Of a stretch of DNA of 35,982 bases, positions 24,020 to 32,714 are shown in pieces. The stretch is taken from assembly GCA_946538835.1 (NCBI GenBank), contig CAMNGZ010000005.1, positions 1 to 35,982 of the forward strand. Reading direction: 5' to 3'. How positions within the stretch are numbered: the first letter of the stretch is position 1; every line of letters starts with the position of its first letter. The translations under genes and the position numbers were made by a program. The notes beneath the pieces are model-generated. The model saw nothing but the letters and a program-made list of their open reading frames with translations, did no database searches and had not been told where the DNA came from. The stretch comes from an uncultured Clostridium sp. (GTDB lineage Bacteria > Bacillota_I > Bacilli_A > Acholeplasmatales > Anaeroplasmataceae).

Positions 24020-24913
24020 CTAACTCCTTAAAAATACATCTAAATCTTTAATAATCTCATTAATTGTAGAATCAATATCATTTAAATTAACCAGATAGAA
24101 ATGAGTATCCATTTGGTTCCTAAACCAAGTCATTTGTCTCTTTGCAAGATGACGACTATTCTTTTTAATCTCATCAACTGCAGTTTCTAAACTTACTTCA
24201 TGAGATAAATAAGGAAGAAGTTCTTTATATCCAATCGCATTAGGGAATATCGAATCATTTGCAAGACTGCTAACTTCTTCAACTAAACCATCTGAAATCA
24301 TTTTATCGACACGATTATTGATTCTATCATATAAGACATCTCTGTTTTCCACATTTAAATAAATGATATAGAAATCATAATATGGTTTATGACATCCATT
24401 CTCAGAAGTTATAGATTTTCCAGTTGATTCAATTATCTCAAGAGCTCTTAAAACTCTTGTTCTGTTATTTTTATGTATTCTTTCTTTAATTGTAGGATCT
24501 TTAGATAACAACAAATTATAAAGTTCTTCATTAGAATAATCTTTATATTTATTTTCAAATTCTAAATCTCTATTTTGCCCCTTGAATTCATAATCATATA
24601 AAAGTGATTGAACATATAAACCAGTACCACCGGCTACAATTAGTGGCTTTTCACTTGAATCAATAATGCTACGAGCTCTCTTTTGGAACTCTTCAACATT
24701 ATATTGCTCTCTTGGATCAAGTTCACTAATTAAATAATGCTTAACACCGCTCATTTCGTCTACTGTAGGTTTAGCACTACCAATATCAAGTTTTTTATAT
24801 ACAGCAACGCTATCAGCTGAAATAATTTCAAATCCGTAGTGCTTTGCAACTTCAATTGAAATCTTAGTTTTACCAATAGCTGTTGGTCCGACAATTGCAA
24901 TAACTTTTTTCAT
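24020..24913 (-). CDS. miaA: tRNA dimethylallyltransferase MiaA
   Basis: This enzyme transfers a dimethylallyl group to adenosine 37 of tRNAs that read codons starting with U. The 297 residues are slightly short for the family (about 300-315). Visible motifs are P-loop GPTAIGKT (8-15), the ISADSVAVYKKLDIGSAKP segment (normally DSxQVYxxxDIGTAKP), the GGTGLYVQSLLYDY strand, NNRTRVLRALEI, and RHLAKRQMTWFR near the end. Its ATG overlaps the mutL stop codon by one base (TAATG), with GAGG upstream inside mutL. Its product is the substrate of MiaB, encoded about 7 kb upstream. Confidence 0.96.
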   Translation of the reverse strand: MKKVIAIVGPTAIGKTKISIEVAKHYGFEIISADSVAVYKKLDIGSAKPTVDEMSGVKHYLISELDPREQYNVEEFQKRARSIIDSSEKPLIVAGGTGLYVQSLLYDYEFKGQNRDLEFENKYKDYSNEELYNLLLSKDPTIKERIHKNNRTRVLRALEIIESTGKSITSENGCHKPYYDFYIIYLNVENRDVLYDRINNRVDKMISDGLVEEVSSLANDSIFPNAIGYKELLPYLSHEVSLETAVDEIKKNSRHLAKRQMTWFRNQMDTHFYLVNLNDIDSTINEIIKDLDVFLRS

Positions 24914-26808
24914 TACATGATCCTCATAAACATTTTTTCTAAGTCCTTCTTACTATATCTGATGATAGTAGGTCTTCCATGTGGACAAGTGAATGGATTG
25001 TTACATTCACGTAATCTTTTAACAAGTGCAGCAACTTCTTCTTTTGAAATAATATGATTAGCTTTAATTGATGCTTTACATGAAATTTGCTTAGAAATGT
25101 AGTCTCTATAAGACATAACTTGTAAGTTAAAATTATTCTTAAAATCATTGATAAGATTATGAATAAAATCAGATACATCTTCAAGTCTTACCCAAGTAGG
25201 AATTTCTCTTACAAAATATGATTGTGGTCCACTTGGTTCTAGTTTAAATCCAAGAGATTCAAAATTTGGAATCAAATCAGATATCTTATCATATTCAAAT
25301 TTAGTTAGTTCAACATTTTCACTAACCAACAATTGAATTCTTTCATTCTTTGGGTTGGCAAGAACATTGTAATAATATTCATAATTGATACGTTCAGCAG
25401 CAGCATGTTGATCCATAATATACATACCATCTTCTGATTCAAATATTAGATATGTACCATGAATTTGACCAATGTAATTAAGATTTGGAATTCTATCATT
25501 ACTCTTTCTCATGGCTAGTGGAATGGTCTCTAGATTAGAATCTACATCTTTAACATCTTCATCATTAACGGGTTTTAAATCCACATGATAATTATTTTTT
25601 TCTTCATTTAATTCAACACTTGTTTCTTTAAAATCATCACTTTTTTTTGAGGAAACCAAACTTGAAAATGAGAAAATATTTTTGTCATCTTCATCTATTT
25701 CTTCAACATTCTTTTTTATAATCTTCTCACCAGCAGATATTTCATTAAAATCTAAAGCTTCATTTAAATCATTTAAAAGAGAAGCTTTTTTATAACCATC
25801 TTGATCAACTGCATCAGGAATCAAATTTTCACTAATTAAGATTTTTCTAATATGAGATGTCAATAAACTTGCCATCTCACGTTCATTTGCAATCTTTATA
25901 GTCATTTTAGATGGATGAACATTTACATCAATAAGTAATGGGTCAATTGTAATATTTATTAGTGCTATAGGATATCTTCCTTCAGGAATTAATGTCTTGT
26001 AAGCTTCGCATACCGCATCATTAATCACATTAGACTTAACGAAACGACCATTAACAATTGTAGTAAGTTCAAGCTTATTTGATCTTGAAATCATATTCTT
26101 ACCACAAGTTAAATTGACTGAGTAGCCTTCTTCTTTAAAAGAGTCAGTCACAAGATTTCTGGCTACATTTAATCCATATAATTCTCCAAATACTTCAACT
26201 ATATCATTTGATCCATTAGTCTTATAAATAACTTTTTTATCATTAGTTAGTGTAAATGATAAACCAGGGTTTGCAAGAATAAATTTAGAGATTAAGAATG
26301 TGATTGAACCAAGTTCACTCTTTAAACTTTTTAAGTATTTAAGTCTAGCAGGTACATTAAAGAATAAGTTTTCAACCATTATCTTTGTACCACGATTCAT
26401 CGCACATGGTAAAACTGAAACTAACTTACCTGCATTGTAATTTACATTAGTAGATTCATTTCCATCAGATGTGAACAATGAAAATTTAGAAACTGATGCT
26501 ATTGAAGGAATAGCTTCACCACGAAAACCTAATGTAGATATTCTAAACAAATCATATTGATTCTTAATCTTACTTGTAGCATGACGAGAAAAACACATCT
26601 TTGCATCTTCCTCACTCATACCAGAACCATTGTCAATTACTTCAATAAGTTTAGTACCGGACTCCTGCAAGTTAATTGTTATTTGGCTGGCACCGGCATC
26701 GATTGAGTTTTCCACTAATTCTTTGACTACTGATGATGGCTTTTCAACAACCTCACCGGCAGCAATCATATTGGCTAGATGAGTGTCTAGCTGAACAATT
26801 TTACTCAC
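24913..26808 (-). CDS. mutL: DNA mismatch repair protein MutL with nicking endonuclease motif
   Basis: This 631-residue GHKL ATPase links mismatch recognition by MutS to strand removal. The ATPase domain has ELVENSIDAGA, DNGSGM, RHATSKI and GFRGEAIPSIASVS within the first 110 residues. A low-complexity acidic linker spans about 345-440. The C-terminal dimer domain carries DQHAAAERINYE near residue 464, the DQHA-x2-E-x4-E nuclease motif, plus SCKASIKA and CPHGRPT (about 608). It therefore nicks DNA itself, as expected for bacteria without MutH. The start codon is GTG, 12 bases after a GGAG that straddles the mutS stop, a longish spacer. It lies 9 bases downstream of mutS. Confidence 0.97.
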   Translation of the reverse strand: MSKIVQLDTHLANMIAAGEVVEKPSSVVKELVENSIDAGASQITINLQESGTKLIEVIDNGSGMSEEDAKMCFSRHATSKIKNQYDLFRISTLGFRGEAIPSIASVSKFSLFTSDGNESTNVNYNAGKLVSVLPCAMNRGTKIMVENLFFNVPARLKYLKSLKSELGSITFLISKFILANPGLSFTLTNDKKVIYKTNGSNDIVEVFGELYGLNVARNLVTDSFKEEGYSVNLTCGKNMISRSNKLELTTIVNGRFVKSNVINDAVCEAYKTLIPEGRYPIALINITIDPLLIDVNVHPSKMTIKIANEREMASLLTSHIRKILISENLIPDAVDQDGYKKASLLNDLNEALDFNEISAGEKIIKKNVEEIDEDDKNIFSFSSLVSSKKSDDFKETSVELNEEKNNYHVDLKPVNDEDVKDVDSNLETIPLAMRKSNDRIPNLNYIGQIHGTYLIFESEDGMYIMDQHAAAERINYEYYYNVLANPKNERIQLLVSENVELTKFEYDKISDLIPNFESLGFKLEPSGPQSYFVREIPTWVRLEDVSDFIHNLINDFKNNFNLQVMSYRDYISKQISCKASIKANHIISKEEVAALVKRLRECNNPFTCPHGRPTIIRYSKKDLEKMFMRIM

Positions 26809-26817
26809 AATAAATCA

Positions 26818-29385
26818 CTACTCCTTATATTCATTCTTTTTATCGTATAGGAAGTTTAACGCGTCTCTTCCTGACATATCTTCAAGATTAAGGGCTTCAA
26901 TTTCGTGTAATAGCTTAATAGCTCTTTCCTCTTCTTTATGTTGAGGATCTTCTTCATATTGATCGAAGTTAAATAAATTCATATTGGCTTCTTTTCTAGT
27001 ATCTTTTTCTGTCAATATTTCAAGAATCTGATCAGCTCTCTTTAATAATGAACGAGGTAATCCTGCAAGTGAGGCTACATTAATACCATATGATTTATCA
27101 ACACCACCATCTAAAACTTTATGTAAGAATACAATCTTACCATTTATTTCTTTAGCTTCAACATGGACATTTTTTAAATGAGTTAGTGTCTTAGTCAAGT
27201 CACAAAGCTCATGGTAATGTGTTGAGAATAACATCGCACAACCAATCTTTTGATGTACATATTCAATAATAGCTTGCGCAATAGCCATACCATCATATGT
27301 AGCTGTACCACGACCAAGTTCATCAAATAGAATTAATGAATCTTTTGTAGCATGAGAAATAGCATAATTAGCTTCAAGCATTTCAACCATGAATGTAGAT
27401 TGACCACTTAATAAGTCATCACTTGCACCAATACGTGTAAAAATTTGGTCAAAAATCATAATATCACAAATATCTGCTGGTACAAATGAACCTATTTGAG
27501 CCATAATGGCAATTAAAGCTAATTCTCTCATAAATGTTGATTTACCAGACATGTTAGGTCCTGTGATAAGCATTTCATTAAATTTATTTAATTCAATATC
27601 ATTAGCCACAAAATTTTCTTTTAACATTGATTCAACAACAGGATGACGACCTGAGATAATATGTACAGTCCGATTCTTGTTAAATGTAGGACGGACATAA
27701 TTTCTCTTTAAGGCGTTATCTGCAAGTGAAACTAAGCAATCAATTGTAGACACAATATTTGCAAGATGTTGCAAAGACTTAGAATAACTTTTTGCTAAAT
27801 CTCTTAATTCTCTGAATAAATCATATTCAAGTTTGATGATTTTATCATTAGAACCTAAAATGATTTGTTCATACTCTTTTAATTCAGGTGTAATGAAACG
27901 CTCGGCATTAGCCAAAGTTTGTTTGCGCTCATAATGTCCTTCTTCATTTAAGTTCTCAATTTGACCTTTTGAAACTTCAATATAGTAACCAAAGACTCTA
28001 TTGTATCCAACGTGCATAGTCTTAATACCAGTACGATCACGTTCAGATTGTTCATAATTTTGAATCCATTCATTACTATTTCTTGAAATTTCTCTGATAT
28101 TATCAAGTTCTTCGTTATATCCTTCTTTAATCATTCCACCTTCTTTAATTGTTAGAGGTGGTTCGTCAACTAAAGCTTTTTCTAATTGCTCAAATAAAAC
28201 GTCATGTGTATCTAAAGAATCAGCCAAATCTTTTGATGTAGGAACATTTAATTTAGAAACGTTTTCTTTTAGACTTGGAATATTAGATAAGGACTTTCTT
28301 AATTGAACAAGATCACGAGCATTCGCATTACCACAAGAAATTCTACCAATGATACGTTCAAGGTCATAAATGGTTTTTAAACTATTTTTGATATCTTCTT
28401 TTACAACATAATCATTCTTTATAGCTTCGACATAATCAAGACGTGAATTGATTTCGTTCATATCTTTTAAAGGTCTATCAAGCCATTTTCTCATCATACG
28501 ACTACCCATCGCAGTTTGGCAATTATCAAGTAAAGCTAATAAAGAGCCTTGCTTTTGATGCAAACGAAGATTTTCAGTAAGTTCCAAATTACGCTTTGTA
28601 AATGGATCAATTCTTAAAAAATCTTCATTTGTATAATATTTAACAGGCTGTAAGTGGGTAATATCTTGCCTTTGAGTTTCAATTAGATAATTAACAAGAA
28701 GTCCAATAGGTTTAAAGAACTTTTCTTCAAGTCCATATAAAACATACTTATCTTCATCATTTAATTGAGAATTTTCTTCAACTGAAATTAAAATTTGATA
28801 ATTAGTCTTTAATTGGTCCAATTGACTAGCATTAAATGTTTTTGAAATAACAATTTCCTTACTATTTAAGTTAATAATTTCATTTAATGCGGTATTTAAG
28901 CTCTTAATCTCGGTTAAGTAGATTTCACCTGTTGAAATATCGGCATAGCTTAACACGTAATTATTATCAACCTTTGATAAAGATGAAATATAATTATTTT
29001 CTCTATCATTTAAACCAGTATCAACTAATGTACCAGGAGTGATAATTTTCACTACATCTCTTTTTACAAGACCCTTAGCTTGGCTAGGGTCTTCTACTTG
29101 TTCTACAATTACAACCTTGTATCCTTTAGATACTAATGTCTTTGCGTAATCCAAATAAGCATGGAAAGGAAGACCACACATAGGTACTCTTTCAGTATAA
29201 CCTGCATCCTTACCAGTTAATTGTAATTCTAATTCACGAGAAGCAATATATGCGTCATCAAAAAACATTTCATAGAAATCACCAATTCTATAAAACACAA
29301 TTGAATCCATATATTTTTCTTTACACTCAATATATTGTTGAATCATTGGAGTAAAATATTCTTTTTTTACTTCACTTAATCTCAT
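26818..29385 (-). CDS. mutS: DNA mismatch repair protein MutS
   Basis: This clamp protein finds mismatches and small loops. The mismatch-reading motif is in FYRIGDFYEMFFDDA (Phe-x-Glu) near the N-terminus. The connector, lever and clamp domains run to about residue 560. The ATPase domain has Walker A GPNMSGKST, the FDELGRGTAT Walker B region, and STHYHEL. Length is about 855, normal for MutS1. I chose the ATG at 29385, six bases after GGTG. An in-frame TTG at 29397 would add four residues and has no better ribosome site. First gene of a compact mutS-mutL-miaA-aroK-aroQ unit with its own promoter; in B. subtilis the same three genes follow one another closely. Confidence 0.97.
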   Translation of the reverse strand: MRLSEVKKEYFTPMIQQYIECKEKYMDSIVFYRIGDFYEMFFDDAYIASRELELQLTGKDAGYTERVPMCGLPFHAYLDYAKTLVSKGYKVVIVEQVEDPSQAKGLVKRDVVKIITPGTLVDTGLNDRENNYISSLSKVDNNYVLSYADISTGEIYLTEIKSLNTALNEIINLNSKEIVISKTFNASQLDQLKTNYQILISVEENSQLNDEDKYVLYGLEEKFFKPIGLLVNYLIETQRQDITHLQPVKYYTNEDFLRIDPFTKRNLELTENLRLHQKQGSLLALLDNCQTAMGSRMMRKWLDRPLKDMNEINSRLDYVEAIKNDYVVKEDIKNSLKTIYDLERIIGRISCGNANARDLVQLRKSLSNIPSLKENVSKLNVPTSKDLADSLDTHDVLFEQLEKALVDEPPLTIKEGGMIKEGYNEELDNIREISRNSNEWIQNYEQSERDRTGIKTMHVGYNRVFGYYIEVSKGQIENLNEEGHYERKQTLANAERFITPELKEYEQIILGSNDKIIKLEYDLFRELRDLAKSYSKSLQHLANIVSTIDCLVSLADNALKRNYVRPTFNKNRTVHIISGRHPVVESMLKENFVANDIELNKFNEMLITGPNMSGKSTFMRELALIAIMAQIGSFVPADICDIMIFDQIFTRIGASDDLLSGQSTFMVEMLEANYAISHATKDSLILFDELGRGTATYDGMAIAQAIIEYVHQKIGCAMLFSTHYHELCDLTKTLTHLKNVHVEAKEINGKIVFLHKVLDGGVDKSYGINVASLAGLPRSLLKRADQILEILTEKDTRKEANMNLFNFDQYEEDPQHKEEERAIKLLHEIEALNLEDMSGRDALNFLYDKKNEYKE

Positions 29386-29410
29386 TTTAAACACCAACTT
29401 TTTGAAAAAA

Positions 29411-29435
29411 TTTACTATATTTATTTTATAGTAAA
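29411..29435. promoter_or_regulatory. Inverted repeat over the mutS -10 region
   Basis: A perfect 9-bp inverted repeat (TTTACTATA, 7 bases, TATAGTAAA) covers the -10 of the presumed mutS promoter and the expected start of transcription. It could be an operator or a 5' hairpin in the mutS leader. It is not a LexA box of the Firmicute type. Confidence 0.4.
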
Positions 29436-29451
29436 TGGCCTTTTTTTACAA
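29423..29451 (-). promoter_or_regulatory. Promoter of the mutS operon
   Basis: TTGTAA (29446-29451), 17 bases, TAAAAT (29423-29428). It lies right after the terminator of the upstream lipoprotein gene. Both hexamers are one or two bases off consensus. Confidence 0.5.
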
Positions 29452-29461
29452 GAAAATAGCT

Positions 29462-29488
29462 AAAAAAAGTCCTAGACGAAGCTAGGAC
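29462..29488 (-). terminator. Rho-independent terminator of the leucine-rich lipoprotein gene
   Basis: GTCCTAG (29469-29475), 6-base loop, CTAGGAC (29482-29488), then seven T on the minus strand, 6 bases after the stop codon. Confidence 0.9.
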
Positions 29489-29494
29489 CTTAAG

Positions 29495-30808
29495 TTAGAT
29501 TTCATGATTGCAGAAAACTTCTCTTCCGTTTGTAACAGTACTTGATACAGTAATCTTTGACCACTCTTCTTCAGTACCAACGAAATAAATAGTTTTGAAT
29601 TTTGAGCATCCAGTAAATGCACTATCATTAATTTGAGACATCTTAGTGTTCTTAATGACTATACTTGTTAATTCAGAACAGTTAGCAAACACATTTGATT
29701 GTATCATATAAAGATTCTTTGATAATGTTATATCCTTTAAGCTTGTGCATGAGCTAAAAGCATATGTTTGAACACCTGAAACAAAATCAGCCATATTAAA
29801 ATTAGTTAATTTCTCGCAATTTGCAAATGCGTATGATCCAATTGAATTAACTTCAAGAGTATCAAAAGAAGTTATCTTAGAACCATATAACGCATATGCG
29901 CCAATCATCTTAATATTTTTAGTTAATTTGATACTTGTAGCATTTGAATTGTAGAACGCAAATTCATAAATTCCATCAACTGCGTAAGTTTGACCCATAA
30001 ATGTAGTAGTTTCTGGTAGTTCAAATGTTGTTTGATCTAGTTTCTTATAACCAGATACATCACAAGTCTTTGTTTCATTATCATATACAAAATAGTAATC
30101 ACTATTTTCTTTTTCAAAATTGACACCATAATTGGCAGTTAATCCCAAGAAATATTCATTACCTTTTTCATTTACTTGGTTAGAAAATTGTCCACTCTTA
30201 TAATATAAACCTTTTAAGCTTGAAGCTTTTTCAAAATCATAAGCTGAAACAGAATCAAGTTTATTAGCATATACATTTCTTAATTTTGTATCACCACTGA
30301 ATGTGTAGCCATTCAATTTAGTTACATTAGATGGTAAAAAAATATCAGTCATAGATGAGCAATTTCTAAATGCGCCATAACCAATATAATTTAGAGTTTC
30401 AGGCAATTCTACATTGACAAGGGCAGAGCATCTATCAAATGCGAAATTATCAATTTTTTCCACACCGCCAAATGAAACATATCTTAAGTTTGTGCAACGT
30501 GCAAATGATTGATCTCCAATTTGTTTAACATTGTTAGGAATAATGACTTTTTCAATAACTGTATTTGAAGCAAATGCACTCTTATCAATTGAGGTAACAT
30601 TATATGATGTTCCGTCAATTTTAACTATATTAGGTATTTCAACTACTTTTTGACTTGAATTAAGTCCCTTAACTGATGCTTCATTTGTCTTTTTGTTTAT
30701 TGTAAATGATATATCTTTTACTACTTCATCACTAGCTAAATCTTGATTACAAGATCCTAGTGTTAACAATAATAATGGTAATAATACTGCAAATTTTCTT
30801 TTTTTCAT
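29495..30808 (-). CDS. BspA-type leucine-rich-repeat surface lipoprotein
   Basis: This 437-residue exported lipoprotein has a signal peptide with a lipobox, LGS-C20, so the mature protein should be fixed to the outer face of the membrane by its N-terminal cysteine. The rest has two blocks of BspA/LRR_5 repeats (about 80-190 and 265-415). Each repeat is of the kind 'I...AF..C..L..i.lp.nv..Ig..aF', with Phe and Ala-Phe at turns, split by a non-repetitive segment around 195-260. BspA-like repeats are common in gut and oral anaerobes and in host-contact proteins, but a ligand cannot be named. AAGGGG lies before the ATG. The gene has its own promoter and terminator and interrupts the miaB-ymcA / mutS order at the place where B. 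subtilis has cotE. Confidence 0.9.
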   Translation of the reverse strand: MKKRKFAVLLPLLLLTLGSCNQDLASDEVVKDISFTINKKTNEASVKGLNSSQKVVEIPNIVKIDGTSYNVTSIDKSAFASNTVIEKVIIPNNVKQIGDQSFARCTNLRYVSFGGVEKIDNFAFDRCSALVNVELPETLNYIGYGAFRNCSSMTDIFLPSNVTKLNGYTFSGDTKLRNVYANKLDSVSAYDFEKASSLKGLYYKSGQFSNQVNEKGNEYFLGLTANYGVNFEKENSDYYFVYDNETKTCDVSGYKKLDQTTFELPETTTFMGQTYAVDGIYEFAFYNSNATSIKLTKNIKMIGAYALYGSKITSFDTLEVNSIGSYAFANCEKLTNFNMADFVSGVQTYAFSSCTSLKDITLSKNLYMIQSNVFANCSELTSIVIKNTKMSQINDSAFTGCSKFKTIYFVGTEEEWSKITVSSTVTNGREVFCNHEI

Positions 30809-30842
30809 TAGTAACCCCTTACTTTCTTAATTCTTTACCAAT

Positions 30843-30848
30843 ATTATA
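30843..30848 (-). promoter_or_regulatory. -10 element of the leucine-rich lipoprotein gene
   Basis: Perfect TATAAT 34 bases before the ATG, just after the preceding terminator. No convincing -35 at 16-18 bases (TACAAA at best). Confidence 0.5.
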
Positions 30849-30882
30849 CACAAAAAAAGTCGAATTTTGTAGACTGTTAAGC

Positions 30883-30910
30883 AAAAAATAGGTTATTTCT
30901 AACCTATTTT
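30883..30910 (-). terminator. Terminator of the miaB / YmcA-like operon
   Basis: An 11-bp stem (30900-30910 with 30885-30895) with 4-base loop, and a run of six T spanning the end of the descending arm and the bases after it on the minus strand. The stop codon of the YmcA-like gene lies within the ascending arm. Confidence 0.85.
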
Positions 30911-31233
30911 AAATTACGATTTATTTTGTTACCTAAATAATCAAGAATACTTACGAGTAAGTCATTATAATATTCTAACAAATCAATATATTCATTTAAT
31001 AATGGCAAATCTTCAATTTGTTCGTTAATTTTTTTATACTCATTTCTATATTCTTTATAAGTTTCTACAAGGCCCATAATTTTAGCTTGAACTATAGATT
31101 TAGAAATATTTTGCTTTTGCTTGATAAGTTTAACTATATCTTCATTTGAATCAAAATATGCTTCTAAATCATGAAGTCGCTTTAGATTGGAATCACTATC
31201 TAGAATTTCAAATAGTTTATCTAAACTAGTCAC
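30904..31233 (-). CDS. YlbF/YmcA-family small helical protein (RicA-like)
   Basis: This all-helical, highly charged protein is of the Com_YlbF family. In B. subtilis the YmcA (RicA), YlbF (RicF) and YaaT (RicT) proteins form a complex that helps RNase Y mature certain mRNAs. Position directly after miaB is the same as ymcA in B. subtilis, and RNase Y is encoded nearby, so a RicA-like role is the best guess. It is short (about 109 residues against about 143 for YmcA) and has no cysteine at all. I start it at GTG 31233, six bases after GGAG; the start overlaps the miaB stop (GTGACTAG). A TTG at 31245 would add four residues but has no ribosome site. Function remains inferred from family and context. 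Confidence 0.78.
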   Translation of the reverse strand: MTSLDKLFEILDSDSNLKRLHDLEAYFDSNEDIVKLIKQKQNISKSIVQAKIMGLVETYKEYRNEYKKINEQIEDLPLLNEYIDLLEYYNDLLVSILDYLGNKINRNLK

Positions 31234-32665
31234 AAAGTTCTCCAATTACAAACCATGACTTAGCTTCAGTTACACGAACATTAACAATCTTACCAACTAA
31301 TGACATATCGCTAGACTTGAAGTGGCATAGCTTATTGTATTCTGTGTATCCACAAAGCATACCTTCACCATTCTTAGAAGGACCATCAACAAGTACCTTT
31401 TGAACAGTACCAACGAAACGTTGATTACCTTTTAAATAATAACTATTAACCTTGTCAATTAAAGTTTGAAGACGTTGATTTTTTTCTTCTTCAGTCAATG
31501 TATTAGGATATGTTGCAGCCGGAGTACCTTCTCTTGGAGAATAGATGAATGTATAAGCACCATCATATTCAACTGCATCTACTAAATCTAGAGTATGCTT
31601 AAATTGTTCTTCAGTTTCTCCAGGGAATGCAACGATAATATCTGTAGTAATCGCGATACCAGGTCTTGCCGCTTTAAGCTTATTGATTTTATCTAGATAT
31701 TCCTCAACAGTGTATTTTCTGTTCATTCTCTTTAACACTTCATTATCACCACTTTGAACTGGTAAATGAAGGTTAGGCATTACAGACTTGCATTTAGCAT
31801 GTGCTTCAATTGTCAAATCATCGAAATCTCTTGGATGGCTAGTTGTATATCTTATACGTGGAATACCTGTCTTATCAAGATCAAATAATAGATTACCAAA
31901 TGAATAATCATCATATCTATCTTTACCATAAGCATTTACATTTTGACCAAGTAATGTAACTTCTTGATATCCTTCTTTAACAAGTTCTTCAACCTCACGA
32001 ATGATATCTTCTTTAGCTCTACTTCTTTCCTTACCACGAGTGTATGGAACGATACAGTATGTGCAGAATTCATCGCAGCCAAACATAATATTTACCCAAG
32101 CTTTATACTTAGATACACGAATCTTTGGTGCATTTTCAAGAATTCCACCTTGTTCGCTTAATACTTCAACAACCTTCTTGCTAGTTTCATATTTTTTTGC
32201 AATAAGATTTGGAAGATTATTGATATTGTGTGTACCAAAGACAATGTCAACATGAGGATAAGTTTGTAAAAATTTCTCTGTGGCATTTTCTTCTTGAGGC
32301 ATACAACCACAAATACCAATTGTCATATCAGGCTTTTCACGTTTTGCACCTTTAAGTTGTCCTAAAACACCCCAAATACGATTTTCAGCATTTGCACGAA
32401 TAGCACAAGTATTAAGAATTACAATGTCAGACTTCATTGCGTCTTCTTCGCTATTTTTTGAATATCCCATATTTTCAAGAATACCTGAGATAACTTCACT
32501 ATCAGCTTCATTACCTTGGCATCCATATGTAAATACATGATAAGTCTTACCTGTACCTAAATGACGATAAGCATCATTCATTTCAAATTTAATTGTTTGC
32601 GTTTCTTCCTTACGACGATTTCTCGCTTTCTTTAAATCAGGAAGTGCTATTTTAATACTCTTCAT
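31226..32665 (-). CDS. miaB: tRNA-2-methylthio-N6-dimethylallyladenosine synthase MiaB
   Basis: This radical-SAM enzyme adds a methylthio group to i6A37 of tRNA, following MiaA. The N-terminal UPF0004 domain has the cluster cysteines in YGCQGNEADSE (C49), NTCAIR and CGCMPQEE. The radical-SAM motif is C-D-E-F-C-T-Y-C in FGCDEFCTYCIVPYTRG, followed by GQNVNAYG. The C-terminal TRAM domain spans about 410-475. The length of 479 is normal for the Bacillus-type protein, which has an N-terminal extension of about 40 residues. AAGGTGAT precedes the ATG. It has its own promoter and is followed by the overlapping YmcA-like gene. Confidence 0.97.
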   Translation of the reverse strand: MKSIKIALPDLKKARNRRKEETQTIKFEMNDAYRHLGTGKTYHVFTYGCQGNEADSEVISGILENMGYSKNSEEDAMKSDIVILNTCAIRANAENRIWGVLGQLKGAKREKPDMTIGICGCMPQEENATEKFLQTYPHVDIVFGTHNINNLPNLIAKKYETSKKVVEVLSEQGGILENAPKIRVSKYKAWVNIMFGCDEFCTYCIVPYTRGKERSRAKEDIIREVEELVKEGYQEVTLLGQNVNAYGKDRYDDYSFGNLLFDLDKTGIPRIRYTTSHPRDFDDLTIEAHAKCKSVMPNLHLPVQSGDNEVLKRMNRKYTVEEYLDKINKLKAARPGIAITTDIIVAFPGETEEQFKHTLDLVDAVEYDGAYTFIYSPREGTPAATYPNTLTEEEKNQRLQTLIDKVNSYYLKGNQRFVGTVQKVLVDGPSKNGEGMLCGYTEYNKLCHFKSSDMSLVGKIVNVRVTEAKSWFVIGELCD

Positions 32666-32682
32666 AAAAAATCACCTTTTAA

Positions 32683-32711
32683 AGTATAATCTATTTTATT
32701 TTTTTATTCAA
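32683..32711 (-). promoter_or_regulatory. miaB promoter
   Basis: TTGAAT (32706-32711), 17 bases, TATACT (32683-32688). The expected start of transcription (about 32677) lies within the AAAAGGTGAT ribosome site, so the leader is about 12 bases. Confidence 0.65.
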
Positions 32712-32714
32712 CAA

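Noticed and set aside
29411-29435. LexA (SOS) box at mutS
   Set aside because: The palindrome lacks the GAAC/GTTC core of Firmicute LexA sites.
32001-32255. Plus-strand open frames opposite miaB and other genes
   Set aside because: They lie fully within well-supported genes on the other strand, lack ribosome sites and show no recognisable protein features.
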